DNA of 64,000 bases from Bifidobacterium reuteri DSM 23975 (GCF_000741695.1 NZ_JGZK01000002.1:124001-188000); one strand, 5' to 3'. Shown: positions 51,008 through 60,325, counted from the first letter of the stretch. A program made the numbers and translations. The notes: generated by a model from the sequence alone, not told the origin.

Positions 51008-52622
51008 TCCCGCTGTCGGCACCGTTGCCGCTGTCGCCCTCTGCGTTCCCAGCGTTGTTGGAACTGTTATTATCCGTGCCGCCATTATCTGGCGTGGGGG
51101 TCGTATTCCCGCCATTGTTGTTGCCGGCGGTATTGTTGCCGGAGCTATCGGTGCCGGCATTGCCGGTATTGCCGGTGTTGTCGGAACCGTTATTATTCGA
51201 TCCCGAATTCGTTCCGTAATAGTTGTTATAGCCGTAGTACGAATTGTTGCCGAGATAACCGTTGCTGTTTTGCTGGGTCTGAGTCTGCTGCGTCTGATAC
51301 TCCTGCATGGAGGACTGCACGTTCTTCTCGGCGTCCTGCAATGCGGTAAGCGCTTTGCCAAGTTCGTCTGCCGTGACTCCGCTCTTGCCAAGTGCGGTGT
51401 TGGCGGCGCTGATGGCATCCTGCAATGCGGTGCGCGTCGCATCGTCCGCCACAGCGCCGGCGCTTTGATCGAGCAGGGTCTGCGCGGTGGTGACTTCGCC
51501 GCTGAGCTTCTGCTTGGCATCGTCGATGGACTTCTTGGCCTGACTTTCAGTGACCGCCTTGGAGGCAGCGGTAATCGTCTCGGCGTGCTTCTTCAAGGAG
51601 GACGCCAGCACGGTGTTCTTGTCGGTGGCGCTTTCCAATTGCGCAATGGAAGCATCAGCCGAGCACTCAGAAGCATCGCCTGCATCCTGCGCGGATGTGA
51701 CGGCGCTGTTCAACTTGCTGACCGTTGCCGCATCAGCAACCTGGGAGCTCGTCACGGACTGCGCCTTTTTGCTGCCGTCCAAAGCCTTCGTCAAGGATGC
51801 CTTGGCATCGTCGACGCTGCTATTGGATGCATTGCAGGCAGCGAATGCAGCGGAATGTGCCTTATCCTGTTCCGCAGACCTCCAATAGAAGAATCCGCCA
51901 ACCGCCAACGCGATGATGACGGCAACGACTGCCGCGATAATGGCGATACGGCGCACCGGGCGATTCCCGGATTGCGTTTCCGGAGGAGCCGGCGGCATAT
52001 CATCAGCGGCAGCGGCATGCACTGGGTTCACAATGGCAGTGGCAGCGGAACCGTCTCCATCGGCATCAGGCATGGCAAGGGCCGGCATGGTTCCTGTATC
52101 GATATCGACGGCATCAACCGTATCGGCTGCATTTGCCGGACTGACCGGCCGCTCGTCATCGGCAGTGGCTGAGGGGAATTCGAGCGGTGCGATGTCCCAT
52201 GGCACGCCATCGATATCGCCCAGATCCGAGGGGAACATCGTGGATGCGGCCGTAGCTTGGGTATCGGTTGCGGCCGCGGCTTGAGCATCCGATGCAAGCG
52301 CATCCGATGTTGATGCCGCATCCGATACCGACCCCGATGCCGAGCCCGATGCCGATGCGTCATTCGAGGTCCGCGCCGATTCGCCGGCGGTCATATCGGA
52401 ATGTGCATCGGAGCGCTTGCCGGACGACTCGGCTTCGCTCCGCACGTGTCCCATGACAGACTTGACTATTGGTCCGGGCGCATCGATCTTCGGATTGGCG
52501 GCATTGGCCTGCACCCCAACAGGCGGCAGCACCACCGTCTCCTCTGCCATATTGGGCTGTTGCCCGGTCGCGCCAGTCGCATGGTCCGTCTTAGACATGT
52601 TCATCGTCTCGCTCTTCGCCAT
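51003..52622 (-). CDS. Membrane protein with Asn/Gly-rich external tail, unknown function
   Basis: No named family is recognised. The 539-residue protein has a long hydrophilic N-terminus (about 1-225) rich in Ala, Ser and Asp with alternating SAS/DAAS runs, then a basic anchor (RPVRR) and one membrane helix (about 228-250). An Ala/Lys/Ser/Asp-rich helical, probably coiled, external region (about 255-440) follows. The last 100 residues are Asn/Gly/Ser/Thr/Tyr-rich and disordered. The stop codon (TAG) falls within the terminal repeat of the adjacent MITE-like element, so the original C-terminus may have been longer. It is a single-gene unit. Confidence 0.8.
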   Translation of the reverse strand: MAKSETMNMSKTDHATGATGQQPNMAEETVVLPPVGVQANAANPKIDAPGPIVKSVMGHVRSEAESSGKRSDAHSDMTAGESARTSNDASASGSASGSVSDAASTSDALASDAQAAAATDTQATAASTMFPSDLGDIDGVPWDIAPLEFPSATADDERPVSPANAADTVDAVDIDTGTMPALAMPDADGDGSAATAIVNPVHAAAADDMPPAPPETQSGNRPVRRIAIIAAVVAVIIALAVGGFFYWRSAEQDKAHSAAFAACNASNSSVDDAKASLTKALDGSKKAQSVTSSQVADAATVSKLNSAVTSAQDAGDASECSADASIAQLESATDKNTVLASSLKKHAETITAASKAVTESQAKKSIDDAKQKLSGEVTTAQTLLDQSAGAVADDATRTALQDAISAANTALGKSGVTADELGKALTALQDAEKNVQSSMQEYQTQQTQTQQNSNGYLGNNSYYGYNNYYGTNSGSNNNGSDNTGNTGNAGTDSSGNNTAGNNNGGNTTPTPDNGGTDNNSSNNAGNAEGDSGNGADSGN

Positions 52623-52854
52623 AGTTCTCGAAAGCCTTGAGTATTACCACTACAGGTATATAACCTATACAGCGTATATGCATTATCGGCAACCGAACCG
52701 CAACAAACCCGGCACAGCAAGTCGCATGTCAGGCGTCGCACCGCCGCCGATTCACACGGTACATTGTTGCCGAGGCTTGCAAACCCGCTGGGGAACAGCC
52801 TTCACATGCTACATATGACGCCCGCGGTGAGGATGCTCCGACTCACTATTACCA

Positions 52855-52918
52855 AATCGTCCATTGCGATGAACAATCTTGCAGATGATTGTCAAGTTGT
52901 TCATCGTAATGGACGATT
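52855..52918. repeat. 22-bp near-perfect inverted repeat
   Basis: Arms 52855-52876 (AATCGTCCATTGCGATGAACA and one more A) and 52897-52918 are complementary at 21 of 22 positions, the exception being a possible G-U pair. The 20-nt loop lets an alternative inner hairpin form (ACAATC with GATTGT). It lies between the UPF0210 gene end and the Asn-rich gene start. It could be a terminator for the former or an operator for the latter. The rest of the 364-bp gap (52623-52986) holds an A/T-rich promoter-like stretch and no gene. Confidence 0.65.
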
Positions 52919-52986
52919 GTGCATATGACGCATGTAGTGCGTGCGCGCGTACGCGGCGATGCGCCCGACGGCGGCGCGCCGCAGCG

Positions 52987-54351
52987 TCAGTTCTTGAAGC
53001 TATGGATCGGGGCGGGGATGCGGCCGCCGCGGGTCACGAACGCCTCGCAGCTGGTCTGGTTGACCGGCATGATGGGCGCGTATCCCATCAGGCCGCCGAA
53101 GTTCGCCATCTCGCCCACGCCCTTGCCAACCACCGGAATCACGCGCACGGCGGTGGTCTTCTGGTTGACCATACCGATGGCGGCCTCGTCGGCGATCAGA
53201 CCAGAGATGGTGGCGGCGGACGTATCGCCGGGGATGGCGATCATGTCGAGGCCCACCGAGCATACGCAGGTCATGGCTTCGAGCTTTTCGATGGTCAGGC
53301 AACCGGACGCCGCCGAATCGATCATGTTCTTGTCTTCGGATACCGGGATGAACGCACCGGACAGGCCGCCCACATAGCTGGACGCCATGATGCCGCCCTT
53401 CTTCACCTGGTCGTTGAGCATGGCGAGCGCCGCGGTGGTGCCGGGAGCACCCACCTGCTCGAGTCCGATCTTCTCCAGCACTTCACCCACGGAATCGCCC
53501 ACGGCCGGGGTCGGGGCCAGCGAAAGGTCGATGATGCCGAACGGTACGCCGAGCCTGCGCGAAGCCTCCTGGGCCACGAGCTGGCCCACACGGGTGATCT
53601 TGAAGGCGGTGCGCTTGATGGTCTCGCACAGGAACTCGAAGTCCTTGCCTTTGGCGGCGTCGAGCGCGCGGGAGACCACGCCGGGGCCGGAGACGCCCAC
53701 GTTGATCACCGCGTCGCCCTCGGTGACGCCGTGGAAACCGCCCGCCATGAACGGGTTGTCGTCGGGCACGTTGCAGAAGGCCACGAACTTCACGCAGCCA
53801 TAGGAGTCGTTGTCAGCGGTGCGCGCGGCGATGTCCTTGATGATATGGCCGAGCAGCTCCACCGCGTTCATGTCGATGCCGGTCTTGGTGGAGCCCACGT
53901 TCACCGAGGAGCAGACGATGTCGGTTTCGGACAGGGCCTGCGGCAGGGATTTGATGAGCAGCTCCTCGGCCGGGGTCATGGCCTTGGAGACCAGTGCGGA
54001 GTAGCCGCCGATCAGGTCGACGCCGACCTCCTTGGCCGCCTTGTCGAGCGCGTGGGCGATCGCGACGAAGTCCTCGCTGGTCTTGCAGCAGCTCGCGCCG
54101 ACCAGTGAAATAGGGGTCACGGTGATGCGTTTGTTGACAATCGGGATGCCGTAGTCGCGTTCGATGGCCTGACCGGTGGAGACGAGGTCCTTGGCGTAGG
54201 TGGTGATCTTGCGATAGATGTTGTCGCAGGTCTCCTGCACGGTACCAGCCGCGCAGTCGAGCAGTGAGATGCCCATCGTGATGGTGCGGACGTCGAGCTT
54301 CTCCTGCTCAATCATCTGATTGGTCTCGTGGACCTCCATGATATTCAGCAT
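52987..54351 (-). CDS. UPF0210 (DUF711/PFL-family) protein
   Basis: This 454-residue protein belongs to the conserved PFL/DUF711 family of unknown biochemical function. It is distantly related to pyruvate-formate-lyase folds but lacks a glycyl-radical motif. Conserved stretches include [29 protein letters not shown] and the Gly-rich [17 protein letters not shown]. Length is typical. AAAGGAA precedes the ATG. It lies 27 bp after the ACT-domain gene, a pairing conserved in many Gram-positive bacteria, which suggests the ACT protein senses a ligand for it. Confidence 0.93.
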   Translation of the reverse strand: MLNIMEVHETNQMIEQEKLDVRTITMGISLLDCAAGTVQETCDNIYRKITTYAKDLVSTGQAIERDYGIPIVNKRITVTPISLVGASCCKTSEDFVAIAHALDKAAKEVGVDLIGGYSALVSKAMTPAEELLIKSLPQALSETDIVCSSVNVGSTKTGIDMNAVELLGHIIKDIAARTADNDSYGCVKFVAFCNVPDDNPFMAGGFHGVTEGDAVINVGVSGPGVVSRALDAAKGKDFEFLCETIKRTAFKITRVGQLVAQEASRRLGVPFGIIDLSLAPTPAVGDSVGEVLEKIGLEQVGAPGTTAALAMLNDQVKKGGIMASSYVGGLSGAFIPVSEDKNMIDSAASGCLTIEKLEAMTCVCSVGLDMIAIPGDTSAATISGLIADEAAIGMVNQKTTAVRVIPVVGKGVGEMANFGGLMGYAPIMPVNQTSCEAFVTRGGRIPAPIHSFKN

Positions 54352-54378
54352 GGTGCGTGTTCCTTTCGAGGCCGTCGA

Positions 54379-54651
54379 TCAGATTCGGTGCATCTTGGTG
54401 AAGATCTCTTCGCGCTGGCAGCGGATACGCACGCCGATGTCGTCGCCGAGATCCTCAAGGTTGCCCACCATGGCGCTGAATTCCTTGTCGGAATTGGAGT
54501 AGTCGACGATCATCATCATGTTGAAGAAACCGTCGATGATGGTCTGCGAGATGTCGAGCACGTTGACATGGTGGTTGGAAAGGTAAGTGCAGACTCGAGC
54601 GATGATGCCGACGGTGTCCTGGCCGACGACGGTGATGATGGCCTTGTTCAT
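54379..54651 (-). CDS. ACT-domain protein, UPF0237 family
   Basis: This 90-residue single-domain protein is an ACT fold, a small-molecule (often amino-acid) sensing module. It begins MNKAIITVVGQDTVGIIARV, the standard ACT ligand-loop start, and continues with LSNHHVNVLDISQTI and a final helix EDLGDDIGVRI. AGGAG precedes the ATG. It is the upstream partner of the UPF0210 gene in a two-gene operon; regulatory coupling is inferred from this conserved adjacency. Confidence 0.93.
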   Translation of the reverse strand: MNKAIITVVGQDTVGIIARVCTYLSNHHVNVLDISQTIIDGFFNMMMIVDYSNSDKEFSAMVGNLEDLGDDIGVRIRCQREEIFTKMHRI

Positions 54652-54677
54652 GGCGCTCCTGATTCAGATCGAAGACG

Positions 54678-54712
54678 AAAAAACGGGTGTTTCCAGTATA
54701 GGGAAACACCCG
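54678..54712 (-). terminator. Rho-independent terminator of the DHA2-type MFS gene
   Basis: On the minus strand CGGGTGTTTCCC pairs with GGAAACACCCG around a short loop and is followed directly by a T-run (complement of GAAAAAACG). It lies about 110 bp after the MFS stop and upstream of the ACT gene, isolating the two units. Confidence 0.85.
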
Positions 54713-54823
54713 CCGCGAACATCCGGAATGTCCATGCCGTCACATGGCCCATTCATTGCGGATCATGGGAAATAGTGACTCATGGGGAATCGGGAAGCGC
54801 TCGCCAAAAGGCGTGCGACGGCG

Positions 54824-56407
54824 TCACGCGGCCAGCTTTTCGATGTCCACGTGCACCGGCACCAGCTTCGGCTCATCATTATGCTCGGCAAGCCTGAACG
54901 AGAACGCCAGCGCCATGATCACCAGCACCAGACCGAACACGTATCCGTACCGGGAACCGTCCACAAAACCTTGGGCGGGGTTGGCTCCACCCGCCGCGAC
55001 GTATTGCGCCTGGCCGAGGCCGAGCAGGCAGGTGGCCACTGCGGTGGCGATGGCACCGCACACCTGCTGCATGGTGTTCATGATCGTGCTGCCGTCCGCC
55101 GCCATGTGCATAGGCAGCGATTTCAGCGCGGCGGATTGCGCGGACTGCTGGATGAACGGGATGCCGATCATTACGATGATGTGCGCCGCAATGAACAGTG
55201 CGGCAGTCGAGTCCGTGCCGATGACGAAGAACAGCGCGCCACCGATCACAGTCATCGCCGAGCCGAACCATACGAGCCGCCTTGCGCCGTGACGGTCGAA
55301 GAGTCGGCCGGCCATCAGCGTGCAGACCGCGTTGACGACGCCACCGGGCAGCATGAGCAGACCGGCGACCGTGGAGCTCAGTCCAAGACCGCGCTGGAGT
55401 TCCTGAGGCACCAAGTACATGAACGCCAGCGTGCAGGCGAACGAGCAGCTGACCATGACGGCCGGTACACGGAACGCCGCGATACCGAGGGCATGCAGGT
55501 CGAGCAGCGGCGATGCAATCGTCAACTGACGATGCGCGTAGAACGCCAGCACCAGCACGCCTACGATGAGCAGACCGATCACGACCGGCGAGAAGCCCAT
55601 GTCGCTGATCAGGCTCACACCGGCGACGAGGCAGCCGAAACCGAGCGCGGACGCGATGATGGACAGCACGTCGACGGACGGCCGCGTGCGTTCGATCGGC
55701 GTGACGAAGAACAGCGCCGTGCACACGATGGCAATGACGGCGACCACGGCGAACAGCGCGAAGATCGCACGCCACGACAGGGCTCCGATGAGGGCGCCCG
55801 CGATGGTCGGGCCGATGACCGGAGCGAACATGATCACCAAGCCGGCGACGCCGTTGGCCGCGCCGATCTTATGCGGCGGGAACACGCGCATGATGGCCGC
55901 ATACATGGTGGGCAGCACGATGCCGGTGCTGATTCCTTGGGCGATACGGCCGGCGAGCAGGATCGGGAAGGTCGGGGCAAAGGTGCATACGATTGCGCCG
56001 ATCAGGAAACAGGTGAGCGCGAACAGCGCCAGCGTCTTGGCCTTGACCCACTTCAGCAGAAAGCCCACGCACGGCAGCACCACACCGATGGCGAGCATGT
56101 AGCCGACGACCATCCACTGCACCGTGCCGGACGAGACGCCGAAATCGGTCATCAGGTCGGGCAGGGTGATGTTCATGGACGTCTCCGAGAGCATGCCCAG
56201 GAACACGCTGATGTACAGGCCAAGCATGACCTTGTGCGGATGGTCGATGTGATGCGGCCTTTCCGGCACGAACGCCGCATCCAGCAATTGATTCTTACGT
56301 ACGGTCGTCTTGGGCTCGGGCTCGGTTGTATTAAGCGCGGTCGCCTTAGGTGTGGTTGTCTTAAGCGCGGTTGTCTTGTAATCGGACAACTGGATCCTCT
56401 TCTTCAT
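54824..56407 (-). CDS. DHA2-family MFS multidrug exporter
   Basis: This is a 527-residue transporter with about 14 predicted helices, the EmrB/QacA type of proton-driven drug exporter. Visible family features are LSETSMNITLPDLMTDF at the first helix and GRIAQGISTGIVLPT with GPTIAGAL in helices 4-5 (antiporter motif C region). The N-terminus is unusual: after MKKRIQLSDYK come Thr/Lys repeats (TTALKTTTPKATALNTTE) from a short DNA repeat. The start is uncertain because several in-frame starts exist upstream (to 56479) and none has a good ribosome site. It is a single-gene unit with its own terminator. Substrate unknown. Confidence 0.82.
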   Translation of the reverse strand: MKKRIQLSDYKTTALKTTTPKATALNTTEPEPKTTVRKNQLLDAAFVPERPHHIDHPHKVMLGLYISVFLGMLSETSMNITLPDLMTDFGVSSGTVQWMVVGYMLAIGVVLPCVGFLLKWVKAKTLALFALTCFLIGAIVCTFAPTFPILLAGRIAQGISTGIVLPTMYAAIMRVFPPHKIGAANGVAGLVIMFAPVIGPTIAGALIGALSWRAIFALFAVVAVIAIVCTALFFVTPIERTRPSVDVLSIIASALGFGCLVAGVSLISDMGFSPVVIGLLIVGVLVLAFYAHRQLTIASPLLDLHALGIAAFRVPAVMVSCSFACTLAFMYLVPQELQRGLGLSSTVAGLLMLPGGVVNAVCTLMAGRLFDRHGARRLVWFGSAMTVIGGALFFVIGTDSTAALFIAAHIIVMIGIPFIQQSAQSAALKSLPMHMAADGSTIMNTMQQVCGAIATAVATCLLGLGQAQYVAAGGANPAQGFVDGSRYGYVFGLVLVIMALAFSFRLAEHNDEPKLVPVHVDIEKLAA

Positions 56408-56551
56408 ATCGATGTCGTTGCCGTCGCGCGGCCGCCCGCCCATGCATGCTGCCGCGCACCGCCGCCCCCCGACGGTCAACGCCGCGGGGCCACGGTGTGC
56501 GACTTCATTGGCGGGTGCCGAGAACCCCTAACGTCCGGGTCACGATCGGCA

Positions 56552-56602
56552 ACAAAAAATCGCATGCCATCCAGCTTGGATTACGCCGGATGGCATGCGA
56601 TT
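56552..56602 (-). terminator. Rho-independent terminator of the gal operon
   Basis: Arms AATCGCATGCCATCC (56558-56572) and GGATGGCATGCGATT (56588-56602) form a perfect 15-bp stem with a 15-nt loop. On the minus strand a run of six T follows. It lies about 70 bp after the galK stop and is the strongest intrinsic terminator in the window. The gap 56408-56668 holds nothing else clear. Confidence 0.93.
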
Positions 56603-56668
56603 ATTCACAACAAGGGGTCACCGTAATACGGTTTTCGATTTTTCGTAAGTACGACCGCGCGTGTCGCG

Positions 56669-57919
56669 TCACGCTTCGCGACTTGCGCTTGGTGCCGCAT
56701 AGGCGGCAAGTGCGCGCGGCGCGTGGAAGCCTTGGTGCTCGAATTCGTCGGCGATCTTCTGGGCGACTTCGTGGCTGCGGCCCTTGTCGACCAGCGCGAT
56801 GATGGAGCCGCCGAAGCCGCCACCGGTCATGCGCGCACCGTAGGCGCCGTTCTTGCGGGCCACGTCCACGGCGATGTCCAGCTCGGGCACGGTGACCTCG
56901 TAATCCGCGGCGAGCGAATCATGGGAGGCGTTGAACAGACGGCCTGCGGCCTGGATGTCACCCTGGGCGAAGGCTCGCACGAAGGAGCGCACACGCTCGA
57001 TCTCGGTGACGACGTGACGCACACGCTTCTTCATAGTCTCGTCCGGCAGCGCGTCCAGCGTCTCCTTCAGAGCCTGGAACGGGTCGTCGGCCTTGGCGAT
57101 GCCGTCGGCAGCGACGCGCAGGTTGGCCACGCCGAGGATCTTCGCGGCCTCCTCGCAGGTGGCGCGGCGCTGGGCGTACTGGCCATCGTTGAGCTGGTGC
57201 GGGGCCTGGGTGTCGACCACGAGCAGTTCAAGGCCGTACTTGTCGAGATCGAACTCCTGCTGGGAGACGTTCTCCAGCGGGGTGAGCTCCGGACGGCAGT
57301 CAAGCAGCAGCGCATGGCCCGCGGTGCAACGCATCGAGGCGTTCTGATCGAGTCCGCCGGTGGAGGCGCCTGCCATCTCGTTCTCGGACTTGATGGCGGC
57401 GTTAATCAGGGTCACACGGCCGGCGTCGGAATCGCCATAGCCAAGGCCGTACACGTCATCCAGTGCCAGCGCGGTGGAGCAGGTCATGGCGGCGGAGGAG
57501 CTCAGACCGGAACCCAGCGGCACGCAGGAGACGAATGCGGCGTCAAAGCCCTTGACCTTGTCGAAGCCCGCCTCGCGCAGCGCCCATGCCACGCCGGTCG
57601 GGTAGGCGGACCATCCGTCCACGCCACGGGCCTCGAGTCCGTCGAGGTCGGCTTCGGCCACCTTGTCCGGAGCCACGTCGGAGACGACGCGCACCTTGGT
57701 GTCCTCACGCGGGGACAGGGCGATGAACGTGCGATGCGGCAGTGCGATCGGCAGGCACAGGCCGGCGTTGTAATCGGTGTGCTCGCCGATGAGGTTCACG
57801 CGGCCCGGAGCGGCCCAGACGCCCTCCGGCTGCCCGCCATAGGTCTTGGCGAACAGCTCGGTGGCCTGTGCCACGCCTGCCTCATGGGCGATGGGTTCAA
57901 TAAATTCAACAGCAGTCAT
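56669..57919 (-). CDS. galK: Galactokinase
   Basis: GalK phosphorylates galactose to galactose-1-phosphate in the Leloir pathway, used by bifidobacteria for lactose and human-milk or mucin sugars. The 416-residue GHMP kinase has the signature GRVNLIGEHTDYN, the ATP loop LGSGLSSSAA and the C-terminal GARMTGGGFGGS. The ATG at 57919 (MTAVEFIEP) has AAGAAAG upstream and gives the usual length; an in-frame start 13 codons earlier is less likely. It is the last gene of deoR-galT-galK, after a strong intergenic hairpin. Confidence 0.96.
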   Translation of the reverse strand: MTAVEFIEPIAHEAGVAQATELFAKTYGGQPEGVWAAPGRVNLIGEHTDYNAGLCLPIALPHRTFIALSPREDTKVRVVSDVAPDKVAEADLDGLEARGVDGWSAYPTGVAWALREAGFDKVKGFDAAFVSCVPLGSGLSSSAAMTCSTALALDDVYGLGYGDSDAGRVTLINAAIKSENEMAGASTGGLDQNASMRCTAGHALLLDCRPELTPLENVSQQEFDLDKYGLELLVVDTQAPHQLNDGQYAQRRATCEEAAKILGVANLRVAADGIAKADDPFQALKETLDALPDETMKKRVRHVVTEIERVRSFVRAFAQGDIQAAGRLFNASHDSLAADYEVTVPELDIAVDVARKNGAYGARMTGGGFGGSIIALVDKGRSHEVAQKIADEFEHQGFHAPRALAAYAAPSASREA

Positions 57920-57960
57920 TGGTGTTCTTTCTTGATGGTGATGAGAGTGCGAAGACATAT

Positions 57961-57988
57961 GGCGGCCCCTCTATACGGAGGAGCCGCC
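57961..57988 (-). promoter_or_regulatory. Strong hairpin in the galT-galK gap
   Basis: On the transcript GGCGGCUCCUC pairs with GAGGGGCCGCC around the loop CGUAUA, an 11-bp stem with one G-U pair. It sits 42-69 nt upstream of the galK start. No U-tract follows, so it is not a normal terminator. A role as mRNA processing or stability element, setting different GalT and GalK levels, is inferred. Confidence 0.65.
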
Positions 57989-58003
57989 GTATGGTTACAA
58001 GGT

Positions 58004-59254
58004 TCAGTCAGCGATGTCCACGTCGCCGAGCTCGTGGAAGCGCTTGGCGATGAGTTCGGGGGTGGTGTCAGAGATCCAGGCGGCCATGCCGGATTCGGAG
58101 CCGGCAAGGTACTTGATCTTGTTGGCGGCGCGGCGGAAGGAGAAGAACTGCAGGTTCAAGCGGTAGTTCTCGCGCCGCGGGTCGTGGATCGGCGCCTGGT
58201 GCCATGCGGAGATGTACGGCAGGTCCATGCCCTTGCCGTCGCCCTTGTCGAAGAACGCGTTGCCGCGCTTGAGCAGGTGGGAGTACATGGATGCCAGGTC
58301 CCAACGCTCCTGATCGTCGAGCTGGTCGAGGGTGAGCACGTCGCGCACCGGGGCCACGTGCACCTCGAGGGGCCAGCGGGCGGCGGCCGGCACGTAGGCC
58401 ACCCAGCTGTGGTTGCGCATCACGATGCGCTCGCCGGCCTCAATCTCGGCATTCATCAGGTCCTTGAGCAGGTTGCCGCCGGTCTTCTCGTGGTAGGCCT
58501 CGGTGTGCTGCAGTTCCTTCTCCATCTTCGGAGCGATGAACGGGTAGCAGTAGACCTGACCGTGCGGGTGGGCCAGGGAGACACCGATTTCGGCACCGTG
58601 GTTCTCGAACGGGAAGATCTGCTCGATGCCGTCCATCTTGGAGATTTCGGCGGTGCGGAAGGCCCAAGCCTCCACCACCGTGCGCAGACGGGAGACCGGA
58701 AGGTCGGCCGGCAGACCGGTTTCGTTCGGGTCGAAGCAGATGACTTCGCAGCGGCCGGCGGCGGGCTTCTGCTCCCACAGCGGGTTGCCGTCCACGAACT
58801 TCACGGAGTCGTCCTCTCCGGGCACGCGCACCATGGAGGGGAAGCGGTTTTCGAACACCACGACGTTGTAGTCGGTGTCCGGAACCTCGCCGTCCTGATA
58901 CGGGTCGCCGGGCTTGCGGGCGGCCAGCGGGTTGCCCTTGGCTGTGGCGCCGGGGCCGGCGGTGATCGGGCGGTTCATGCGGGCGGTGGCCATCGGGATC
59001 CAGTCGCCGGTCAGCGGGTCGCGGCGCATCTGAGGGGCGGCGTACGGCACTTCGTTGCCGTCGGCGTCCAGGTGCGGGGCGAAGCGGTAGTCCAGCGGAC
59101 GCGGATCGTTCAGCTCGCGGGTCTTCTTGCCGGAGACGTACTCCGGATCATCGTCGAGGTAGAAGAAGTCGCGTCCATCGGCCAGCTTGGTCGGTGTGAT
59201 GCGGATGTGCTCCTTCGCGTATTCACCCGGTTCGTAGTTGGCAAAATCTGCCAT
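58004..59254 (-). CDS. galT: UDP-glucose-hexose-1-phosphate uridylyltransferase
   Basis: GalT exchanges UMP between UDP-glucose and galactose-1-phosphate. The 416-residue protein shows the catalytic HPHGQVY motif in SLAHPHGQVYC, the upstream Asn/Cys residues in ICFDPNETG, and a C-terminal HQAPIHDP segment. Start ATG at 59254 gives MADFANYEPG. A GTG two codons earlier (59260) overlaps the regulator stop by 4 bp (GTGA) and has GAGG 7 nt upstream, so it may be the real coupled start. It is the middle gene of deoR-galT-galK. Confidence 0.95.
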   Translation of the reverse strand: MADFANYEPGEYAKEHIRITPTKLADGRDFFYLDDDPEYVSGKKTRELNDPRPLDYRFAPHLDADGNEVPYAAPQMRRDPLTGDWIPMATARMNRPITAGPGATAKGNPLAARKPGDPYQDGEVPDTDYNVVVFENRFPSMVRVPGEDDSVKFVDGNPLWEQKPAAGRCEVICFDPNETGLPADLPVSRLRTVVEAWAFRTAEISKMDGIEQIFPFENHGAEIGVSLAHPHGQVYCYPFIAPKMEKELQHTEAYHEKTGGNLLKDLMNAEIEAGERIVMRNHSWVAYVPAAARWPLEVHVAPVRDVLTLDQLDDQERWDLASMYSHLLKRGNAFFDKGDGKGMDLPYISAWHQAPIHDPRRENYRLNLQFFSFRRAANKIKYLAGSESGMAAWISDTTPELIAKRFHELGDVDIAD

Positions 59255-59256
59255 GA

Positions 59257-60060
59257 TCACTCACTTTCCTCAGTTGGCTCGGTCTGGTGAGCCAGAACGA
59301 GTTCCTTAACCAAATCTTTAGTTTTGGCGGCGGAATCGGGGTCGAGCCCGTCGTCGGTGATGACCGTGTCGACCTGATCGAAGCGCGCGAACAACGACAA
59401 CGACGTGCAGCTCCACTTGGTGTGATCGGTCAAAACTATGGTGCGATCGGCGATGTCCATCATCGCCATATCGGTTGCGGCCTCCAGCGAGTTCGGCATG
59501 AGGAAGCCACGGGGTATCGACACGGAGTGCGTGCCGAGGAATACGGTGTTGACGCGCAGGGATGCGACGACCTTGTCGGCGATCGGCCCCACGAGGGAGT
59601 TCGAACGCGTGATCACACCACCGGTGACGATAACCTCCACATCCTTGGATTCAAGCGCCTGGACGAGCTCCGCCACTGGAATCGAATTGGTGAGGATGGT
59701 GATGCCGCTGGATTGCTGCGATTCAAGCAGATGCTGGGCGAATACGTAGGCCGTGGTGCCGCCGCCGATGGCGATCACGTCTCCGGGTGCCACGTATTTC
59801 ACAGCCTCTTGGGCGATGGCGTCCTTGAGTCCGATGTCCATTTGGGACTTCACGGAGAACAGGGGCTCGCTCAACAGGGTACTGGTGGTCACGGCACCGC
59901 CGTGGACACGATTGAGCAGACCCTTATCGGCCAACTCCGCGATATCGCGGCGGATGGTCATCGCCGAAACTCCCAGCTCCTTGGATAGTGCGGTGATGCG
60001 CACAGCACCGCGTGTGCGCAGCCTGCTCAAGATGAGGTGCTGACGTTGTGACGAAATCAT
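59257..60060 (-). CDS. DeoR/GlpR-family transcriptional regulator of the gal operon
   Basis: This 267-residue regulator has an N-terminal DeoR-type helix-turn-helix (about 20-40, ALSKELGVSAMTIRRDI) and a C-terminal sugar-phosphate sensor domain with the usual DVIAIGGGTTAYVFA and TDHTKW segments. It is the first gene of the operon and overlaps the galT start, so it probably represses or tunes its own operon in response to a phosphorylated sugar. The ATG at 60060 coincides with the predicted transcript start, so the message may be leaderless; an in-frame GTG at 60078 is an alternative. Confidence 0.93.
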   Translation of the reverse strand: MISSQRQHLILSRLRTRGAVRITALSKELGVSAMTIRRDIAELADKGLLNRVHGGAVTTSTLLSEPLFSVKSQMDIGLKDAIAQEAVKYVAPGDVIAIGGGTTAYVFAQHLLESQQSSGITILTNSIPVAELVQALESKDVEVIVTGGVITRSNSLVGPIADKVVASLRVNTVFLGTHSVSIPRGFLMPNSLEAATDMAMMDIADRTIVLTDHTKWSCTSLSLFARFDQVDTVITDDGLDPDSAAKTKDLVKELVLAHQTEPTEESE

Positions 60061-60066
60061 ACGAAC

Positions 60067-60094
60067 ATTATCGCACACAAAAGCTCACAAACAA
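60067..60094 (-). promoter_or_regulatory. Probable gal operon promoter and operator region
   Basis: On the minus strand TTGTTT (60089-60094) and GATAAT (60067-60072) are spaced by 16 bp. The predicted transcript start falls about at the regulator's ATG. Between the boxes lies an imperfect direct repeat (TTTGTGAGC, TTTTGTGTGC), a plausible DeoR-type operator. The 247-bp gap 60079-60325 holds no other gene. Confidence 0.55.
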
Positions 60095-60325
60095 AACCGT
60101 GTTGAGCGTTTTCCGCCAAAGTTTGCGTTCGCATCGTTCCATTTAAGGCCTGGCGGCTCTTCAACGCCGCCGAATCGCGCAAAATCGCACATTCGACGAC
60201 ACATATGCAGCGAAACCAACCGAAAACTCCGTACCCGAGCCAGCGGCAAGACCCCGCCTATCATGCACGATCAACTGTGCACACCCTGCTGGCTTCGGAG
60301 CGCTCCAAGTGAGAGAATGGGCGTT

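Noticed and set aside
51003..52622. Asn-rich membrane protein as a pilin or adhesin
   Set aside because: It has no sorting motif or known adhesive domain, so it is left as unknown.
56723..59290. Open frame of 855 codons spanning galK and galT on the opposite strand
   Set aside because: It crosses two well-supported genes and their gap, and encodes no known domain.
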